Below are positions 63,636-64,000 of a DNA stretch of 64,000 nt, in pieces. The notes beneath the pieces are model-generated. The model was given only the letters and a program-made list of their open reading frames with translations, had not been told where the DNA came from and made no database searches. Source of the stretch: Prochilodus magdalenae (taxonomy: Eukaryota > Chordata > Actinopteri > Characiformes > Prochilodontidae); contig JAMWET010006544.1 of NCBI GenBank assembly GCA_024036415.1, positions 186,001-250,000 of the forward strand. The letters run 5' to 3'. Numbering within the stretch: position 1 is the stretch's first letter; the number at the start of each line of letters is the position of its first letter. Both the position numbers and the translations under genes were made by a program.

Positions 63636-64000
63636 CTGAAAGAGTAGATGCAGGTGAGTGTATGTGCTATGAGCAAGTGGAAACAGGTCATGCATCTTCA
63701 TCATGTGTAACTGATGAAGAAAACACCACTCCAGCCCCCCTCAAAAACGTGTTTCACATCGTTTACACAGCACAGACAGCATTTATACAGCAAAGAGCAC
63801 CTACATGACAGGCTTTTCACTAAAGCTGTATTGCAGTAATTAATTAGTATAGCATTCCTGTGTGTGCATTAACAAAGTTTTAAATGTTTTATTTTATTAT
63901 TTGTCTGCTGCCTTTCCATAACATGAAGCACATCCTTATCATTCAGCCAATACACAGAAATGCATTCACACACAACTGCACTCACTTCTAAATATAGTAT

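Overview
The window is vertebrate, most likely teleost, nuclear DNA. It has compact intron-split genes with GT-AG junctions, abundant Tc1-like DNA-transposon relics, an L2-type LINE, fold-back MITE-like elements and many microsatellites. Placement inside teleosts (an otophysan such as a tetra, catfish or electric-fish relative) is only a guess from the look of the repeats.

Four genes could be reconstructed exon by exon. (1) 2005-6943, minus strand: the first nine coding exons of an anthrax-toxin-receptor-family gene, covering signal peptide, complete von Willebrand A (VWA) domain and the start of the membrane-proximal domain. It runs off the left edge and is closer to ANTXR1/ANTXRL than to ANTXR2. 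(2) 8603-11198, plus strand, preceded by a non-coding exon near 7980-8149: a complete 512-residue Prdm8/Znf488-type protein with an N-terminal PR domain and three zinc fingers. (3) 18693-21388, minus strand: a complete three-exon, 438-residue Gdf10 (BMP3b) growth-factor precursor. (4) 63139-63635, minus strand: the last two coding exons of a Ptpn20/Ptpn13-type tyrosine phosphatase, entering from the right edge.

The order antxr-like / prdm8-like / gdf10 / ptpn20 corresponds to the human 10q11.22 neighbourhood (ANTXRL, ZNF488, GDF10, PTPN20). It mirrors the human 4q21 paralogous block (ANTXR2, PRDM8, BMP3). The local gene order therefore argues that the PR-domain gene is the fish counterpart of ZNF488 with its PR domain still intact.

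Layout: 1-2004 is antxr intron or unresolved sequence. 2005-6943 holds the antxr exons. 6944-8149 is a head-to-head promoter interval with a CCAAT box, a (TAA)n tract, a G-run and a CpG-rich 5' exon. 8150-11198 is the prdm8-like gene. 11199-17637 is intergenic with nested fold-back and SINE insertions. 17638-21545 is gdf10, with a candidate polyadenylation signal, a TATA box and, further upstream, a full CRE palindrome and a CCAAT box. 21717-63138 is about 41 kb without any coding exon I can support. It carries transposon relics, an L2 fragment, simple repeats and several unique, non-repetitive stretches that look like candidate regulatory elements. A small CpG-dense patch lies at about 61480-61600. 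I found no RNA gene, CRISPR array or prokaryotic system.
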